The position numbers and the translations under genes were made by a program. A stretch of DNA of 64,000 nucleotides. Source: Oxytricha trifallax (taxonomy: Eukaryota; Ciliophora; Spirotrichea; Sporadotrichida; Oxytrichidae). This document shows, piece after piece, positions 59,586 through 64,000 of the stretch (position 1 is the first letter of the stretch; every line of letters begins with the position of its first letter). The stretch spans positions 1 to 64,000 of the forward strand of contig ARYC01001452.1 of assembly GCA_000711775.1 (NCBI GenBank), given 5' to 3'. Below the pieces are notes generated by a model, which was given only the letters and a program-made list of their open reading frames with translations, made no database searches and had not been told where the DNA came from.

Positions 59586-61352
59586 ATGAATTAAAGATAA
59601 ACAGAAGTCCTTAGACCTCCCAGTCCAATGAACAAGAATATTGCCAATAATTTATAAGAAAATTCAGATTAAATTACAATAATTAAAGAATAAATAAGTA
59701 TCAAGAGTGGAACAAACCCTATAAAACAACAAATTGACTAGTCTGTGAATTTCTAAGATTCTTAATTTTCTTCATTAAGTTCAAGTGAGTGCCAAGAAAA
59801 AATTACTAATAATTAAAACAAACCAGTTAGTAGTAATATGATTGATGGTTTATTACAAATTTCAACATTTTAAACCCACCAAATTGAGCAAATAAAGATA
59901 ATTAAAGTGGATTAAATTCGAAACCTTAAATTTGAAGAAATGGTTGATATAATGTTTTAAAATGTTGGGAACATTAAATCAATTCTCAACATTCCTTTTA
60001 AAAAGCTTGGTAGAATTATGGAAATTTACAAATTTAGAAAAATCCTGTTTAATTAGTTTAATTGGAACAGAGAATAGATTAATTTTATTTGCATGTGTTT
60101 CAATTAAATAAGCAAATTTAAGCAATGGTTTAGAGTATACTAATAAGATAATTTATTAATTCAGTAATATAATTTACAAAAAATTGCTAGTTAAGAGAAT
60201 TTAAGAAATGAAGAAGAAATGTAAAATAATCATTTTGACAATACCCAAAATTTTGTAAATATAAATTCAACAAATAAATTAGAGAACAATTAAAGCAATA
60301 ATGCTAGTAATAATTATAACTAAAATCAATTCAATAACAACGACAATAGAAAAGTCAGAATTAATTTTATCAAAAACAAAAATTTTATTTAGGAAGAATT
60401 ATGAATCTGCTCTTAGAAAACTAATAATTAAAAAGTTAATTGTTTAATCAGTCCTTATTTATAAATGAATTGAAGACAAATTAAAAGATTAACTTGAAAA
60501 CATATTAAGATTAAATTGTGAACTGACTGAACAGAAGGAAGAAAATATTAAAATATTGCAAAGTTAACAAAGTTTGATTGATGAGACAGAAGTTTTAATC
60601 TTATAATCAAATAAAATTGGGAAATCAAAAATTAAAAACTCCATAAACCCTTAGTAGTATGACCAAAATTATTTAAGTTGTGATTTCATAGTTCAAAAAT
60701 TTGAATGGGGGACCAAGAGATTCAACAATAAACAAGCTCAATATCAAGGCAATATTAATAACAATTAATTATGGAAAGCTTTAATTTTTGATGCAATAAT
60801 TTTAAATAACAACTAAAAATTCTTAGTAATCGTGATAGATCCTCCATGGAAGAGAACAGGATGCAAATTTAATTATTTAACTCAAAGCAATAAATTTGTT
60901 TTTGATTCTATTCCTTTCGATAAATTACAAGATGATGGATATGTGTTTCTTTGGGTCACAAACACTTAAATGGAGGAGGCTATTCAACTAATGAATTCTA
61001 AAGGGTATGAGAAATGCGATATTTTGGTTTGGATTAAACTTAATGACGACAAGACCCTTTATAATAATATTGGGTACTATTTAAGACATATAGCAGAATT
61101 TTGTATCATATTCAGAAAAAAAGGGCAATTCAAGTAGCTAAAGTAAAGAACTGTACTCCATTTTCATATAACATCTTGATTGAGAAAGCGAAGAAATCAT
61201 GTCAGAAGCCCGAAAGTTTCTATAAACTAGTTGAGGATTTGGTGCCAGATCACAAGTATCTTGACGTTTTTGCAAGAGAGTGCAACTAGAGGGACAAATG
61301 GTTTTCAGTGGGAGATTAGTCTATCCAAATGCCTCCAGAACTTAGATAGTGA
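59586..61352 (+). CDS. MT-A70-family adenine-N6 methyltransferase, frame-broken
   Basis: ATG 59586 opens a Gln/Asn-rich, low-complexity N-terminal region (RPPSPMNKNIANNLQEN, NNNDNRKVRINFIKNKN) for about 270 codons, ending at a TGA at 60402. ATGAAT repeats at 60401 and 60465 mark a candidate IES. A second frame then gives a coiled-coil-like stretch (LENILRLNCELTEQKEENIK) and the catalytic domain: FLVIVIDPPWKRTGCKFNYL with the DPPW motif, then DDGYVFLWVTNTQMEEAIQL and KCDILVWIKLNDDK. In an A7 run near 61120 the frame shifts to SYNILIEKAKKSCQKPESFY and DHKYLDVFARECNQRDKWFS, as in MT-A70 proteins, ending at TGA 61350. Ciliate MT-A70 proteins methylate adenine in DNA or RNA. Broken frames leave activity of this copy unproven. 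Confidence 0.8.
60401..60464 (+). other. Candidate IES, 64 bp, pointer ATGAAT
   Basis: ATGAAT occurs at 60401-60406 and 60465-60470. Deletion of 64 bp (1 modulo 3) would join the two methyltransferase frames. The pointer itself leaves a TGA (TTA TGA ATT) in frame, so the fit is not clean. Confidence 0.35.
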
Positions 61353-61719
61353 GGATTGCTCAAATAATACAAAAGTCTTTTGAGTAAGTTTTCATCAATT
61401 ATTAAAGATTATATAATTGGCTTCAAAAACTAAAACTTATTTCTTAATTAAGTAATTTAAAATAAAATTTCTATATAAAATTTATTTATAACATTTATTT
61501 TATTGATATTTATTACAATAGAACATTAAATAATATTTAATTATATTTTCTAAATATATTCTCATGCTTAATTTATTTAATTTTATATTTCAAGCTATAT
61601 TTAATTCTTTATTTATAAATTTATTTTAAAGCACTTTTAGTGAAGAATTACCGATTTCTAATTTCATTATATTATTTTTCATTATTTTAAATTGTTTATT
61701 TTGTAATCTTTGGGAATTA
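61353..61719. other. AT-rich gap between methyltransferase and third transposon
   Basis: No coding signal. Probably includes the left boundary of the third transposon; no terminal repeat recognised. Confidence 0.35.
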
Positions 61720-63425
61720 TCACTCTATCCCGCAAAACCCAATAATCTTTGATAGATAAATATTATATAATATTAAATTTTATAAACTTTATTTAATTTT
61801 AGGGGTAAGAGATGGTAAAATTGTCACAAATCTTTAATTGAGATTGATTCCAAAGCAGCTGTGAGAACGTGATAGAAACACCTTCTGACAAGATTCTAGT
61901 TAATTCTGCTTATGTTCATGCCTAGCTCTTTCATGAAGCCTGCCCAATACCCCCTATTACTTTTAACAGCTTGTAACTTACTTTGATTGGGCTCTTGTGT
62001 TCAGAGGATTTAGGTCCCTGTTCTTAATCCAGGAGAACATCAACTCTGCGGGGGCGAGTTTGAAATGATATGGCCCAAGGAACATGAGTGGTAGCTTGAG
62101 TTGGCTGTACTATGCCATAACATTGTGGGATCTGTGATAGGGTGCATTATCTATCATGATTACAGTATTCTATCTCCACTGTTTGTCGATATCATCCAAA
62201 GTGAGTGCCAGTTTGCACAAGAAGTACATAAAGGAATGTTGATTGGTCCTACCTCTATTTACAGTGTAAAACAGCTCTCCCGTGCTTGACACTCCAATGA
62301 TCAGGTTCATTTAGCTCAGCCTCTAAGAGTTTGTTACTCTGTTCTTGACATAGGGAGCAGTCCAACCCCTGCGCCTCTCATCAGTCTAGTGCAGCACTGA
62401 CTCATCAATATTAATAATTCTCTTGCCTTCATTGAGAAATAGTACGAATTGCTGCGCAGCGTACTAGCGTTGAAGCTTGCTACTGTTGTTGTTATGGAGA
62501 TTCGTTATCTTCTTGACCTACTTATAAGTCATCATCAACTCATTCTTAAGGAACCTTCATATCATTTACTTGTTACAGTGAAGCTGGACTTTTAATTCTA
62601 GACTTTTTTGGATGTCTGATATTTAAATTGGCGCTTAGTCATAAGTAAGCATGTTCACTATGTGGGTGCGTGCTCGGCTATGCAGCTTCTTGTACTTTCC
62701 CCGATTGACTTACTTGAGATTCCAAAACGAAGTTTTCTTTATGGGATTGTTTAGATACCTCCTTAGCTTGTAGTATGAAATACCAAGTCTGTCCATAATC
62801 TGCGGGCAAGATAATCTTTCAGAATTCCTCATTCTTAAGGATTCCTGAGCCAACTTTAACTCCTTCTGTTGTAGTTCCTTTTCCTTTTTCATGATTTTGA
62901 GTTATCTGCGAGGCATTATAGCTTAGAGTTAGGTATACTCCCTAAAGACGGGGAGAGTGTCCTTGATTTTATGGTTCTCTTGCACTTTCTTTACTAATTC
63001 TTTACCCCTTATGGCTCCGATTCCGACTAGACGTACTCGGAGACCTTTAGAGTCATCTAGCCAAGAGCCTATATTTCTTCCCCATTTAGCAACGTTTCCT
63101 TAAATCCACTGAGCCTACTCTCTCGATAAACCACTTTTGGATCAATAATAAAGCCATTGAATTTAACATCATCTAAGGAATCTTCAAGGTCATAAAAAAA
63201 GTTGACCATCTCTCATTTACTTACAACCTCAATCTTCACATCAGCTACTGTCATGTTTCTTCGGTATAGCATATTGGTTGTTATATAATCCGCAGAATTT
63301 TCATCATCCTCTTCATGGCTATTTGAGCTCTGCCCACTAATTGAGCTTCTTGACAATTGATTCTTTTCCTGCTTTTGGAAAAATTATATATTCTTTGAAG
63401 GCTGCTTATTAGAACTTGATTCCAT
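61720..63425 (-). CDS. IS630/Tc1-type DDE transposase of the third transposon
   Basis: N-terminal Ser/Gln-rich leader from ATG 63423-63425 (MESSSNKQPSKNIQ, SSISGQSSNSHEEDDENSAD), then VNFFYDLEDSLDDVKFNGFI and TLKVSEYVQSESEPQG. After a frame change near 62900 come KKEKELQQKELKLAQESLRM, an HTH (SCPQIMDRLGISYYKLRRYL) and the core: RIINIDESVLHQTDERRRGW (first Asp), NTVIMIDNAPYHRSHNVMAY (second Asp), KLAPAELMFSWIKNRDLNP (Glu). All three acidic residues are intact and the main core frame has no TGA, so this is the best-preserved transposase in the window. A 42-nt GTAAGT...GGGCAG intron is possible near 61930. The ORF stops at TGA 61720-61722. Confidence 0.8.
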
Positions 63426-63614
63426 TAGATCGATGGCGATTATACTAATAATTTTTTAGCCTGGCTATGATAGGAAATCCGTAAGCGGAATTTTGATTGT
63501 GATGAAGGGATATCACAATAGTGAAAATCATCAACTCTTAATAGCAACAGTTCTGTCATCATGAGCCAAATTTTGCCTATTTAAAGCCGCTGATGGCACC
63601 CTTCGATTAGAATA

Positions 63615-64000
63615 ATATGAACCAGCCCTAACTCACAGGCATCAATGTATAAGAGCTCGCCCAGAAATACAAAAGCAAGAAAGAGCTCTACAACTTTCTC
63701 ACCCAGGATTGTCGGGCCTTCCTACCCAAGCCTGACTCAACCAATATTTACTTCTTTAAGTCGATCATCCGGGCTAGAAGGAGGTAAGCAGTTCTCTTTT
63801 ATTGTAACTCCCATCGTAGTATATCAGAAGAGAGGACGTCAAAGTATCCGCAGTCCCTCACATAGAAGGACTCACCGTCCAGGATTTCCTCGATTATGCC
63901 AGAGACATCCCCAGGTTACTCAACTTTCTCCCTGATGAGCGACTGGGTGCACTTAGATAGACAATGGATCTGTGATTTGCTCTATACCTTAGACACCGAC
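63615..64000 (+). CDS. TBE 22-kDa-like protein of the third transposon, partial
   Basis: ATG 63615: MNQPQLTGINVQELAQKYKS, then SKKELYNFLTQDCRAFLPKP and YFFKSIIRARRR, which align with the TBE 22-kDa SK-x-[DE]LY-x-x-x-x...FLP-x block. After a frame change near 63790 the next frame reads EDVKVSAVPHIEGLTVQDFL and DIPRLLNFLPDERLGALRQT, aligning with the TBE ISNYPEISVTNLYDD block. So either this copy is frameshifted or it has an unremoved intron/IES near 63785-63825. Truncated by the window edge; divergent from the transposase. Confidence 0.62.

Larger units (their letters stand above)
61720..64000. mobile_element. Third DDE transposon, truncated by the window end
   Basis: Contains a minus-strand transposase (61720-63425) and a divergent plus-strand 22-kDa TBE-like ORF (63615 to the window end). 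Composition is somewhat GC-richer than the left flank. The right end is outside the window and no left terminal repeat was found. Confidence 0.6.

Noticed and set aside
1-64000. Full reassignment of TGA to Trp
   Set aside because: The best-preserved frames use TGG for Trp and end at TGA, and one TGA aligns with Gln in a paralogue; kept only as a question in the findings.

Overview
The window looks like germline (micronuclear) DNA of a spirotrich, probably hypotrich, ciliate of the Oxytricha/Stylonychia kind. Four things point there. (1) Protein-like reading frames recur that stay open only if TAA and TAG are read as Gln and TGA is the stop. (2) Positions 20874-24914 hold a TBE-type transposon whose inverted ends carry C4A4 telomere-like repeats, with the expected 42, 22 and 57 kDa ORFs. 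(3) Short gene segments (MDS-like) are separated by AT-rich spacers, and in some cases a short direct repeat ('pointer') restores the frame when one spacer is removed, e.g. TTGGTA at 25614/25715. (4) Introns are very short (21-53 nt). Because spacers remain in place, frames break often, so most coding entries are composite spans with approximate ends.

Layout. 1-1062: 3' part of an unknown gene. 1.27-2.19 kb: minisatellite islands. 2.7-4.75 kb: coding pieces, including one complete small gene with a 40-nt intron (3825-4392, minus). 4.8-7.96 kb: an intron-bearing IS630/Tc1-type transposase gene split by about 1.3 kb of Ser/Lys-rich coding-like sequence and a minisatellite. 8.4-8.95 kb: a palindromic-unit satellite. 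9.6-15 kb: low-complexity coding pieces and a MITE-like element. 15.48-15.90 kb: a 196-bp-arm palindrome. 16.4-20.8 kb (minus): a multi-segment gene interrupted by a 425-bp-arm palindrome. 20.87-24.91 kb: TBE transposon. 25-27.5 kb: a minus-strand gene with two candidate IESs and a plus-strand SDF2-like MIR-domain gene. 29-31.3 kb (minus): a decayed or segmented gene, part of which is paralogous to 11.995-12.34 kb. 31.6-32.9 kb: a poly-G-tipped MITE with 8-bp target duplication beside a 370-bp-arm palindrome. 33.4-41 kb: mostly AT-rich with a few minus-strand pieces. 41-44.6 kb (plus): Zn-finger/coiled-coil-like and Gln-rich segments. 45-52 kb (minus): a Cys-rich protein, an ATG4-like cysteine protease, and a long basic-tailed protein. 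52.8-56.7 kb: a GC-richer second transposon. 56.9-58.2 kb: an unknown gene. 59.6-61.35 kb: an MT-A70 methyltransferase. 61.7-64 kb: a third transposon, running off the window end.

The most interesting signal is that three unrelated-looking DDE transposons (TBE at 20.9 kb, a second at about 53-56.7 kb, a third at 61.7-64 kb) each carry a divergent homologue of the uncharacterised TBE 22-kDa protein, in a different gene arrangement each time. The three large near-perfect palindromes, one of them TA-flanked inside a gene, are the second theme. All calls come from reading the sequence by eye; no searches were run.
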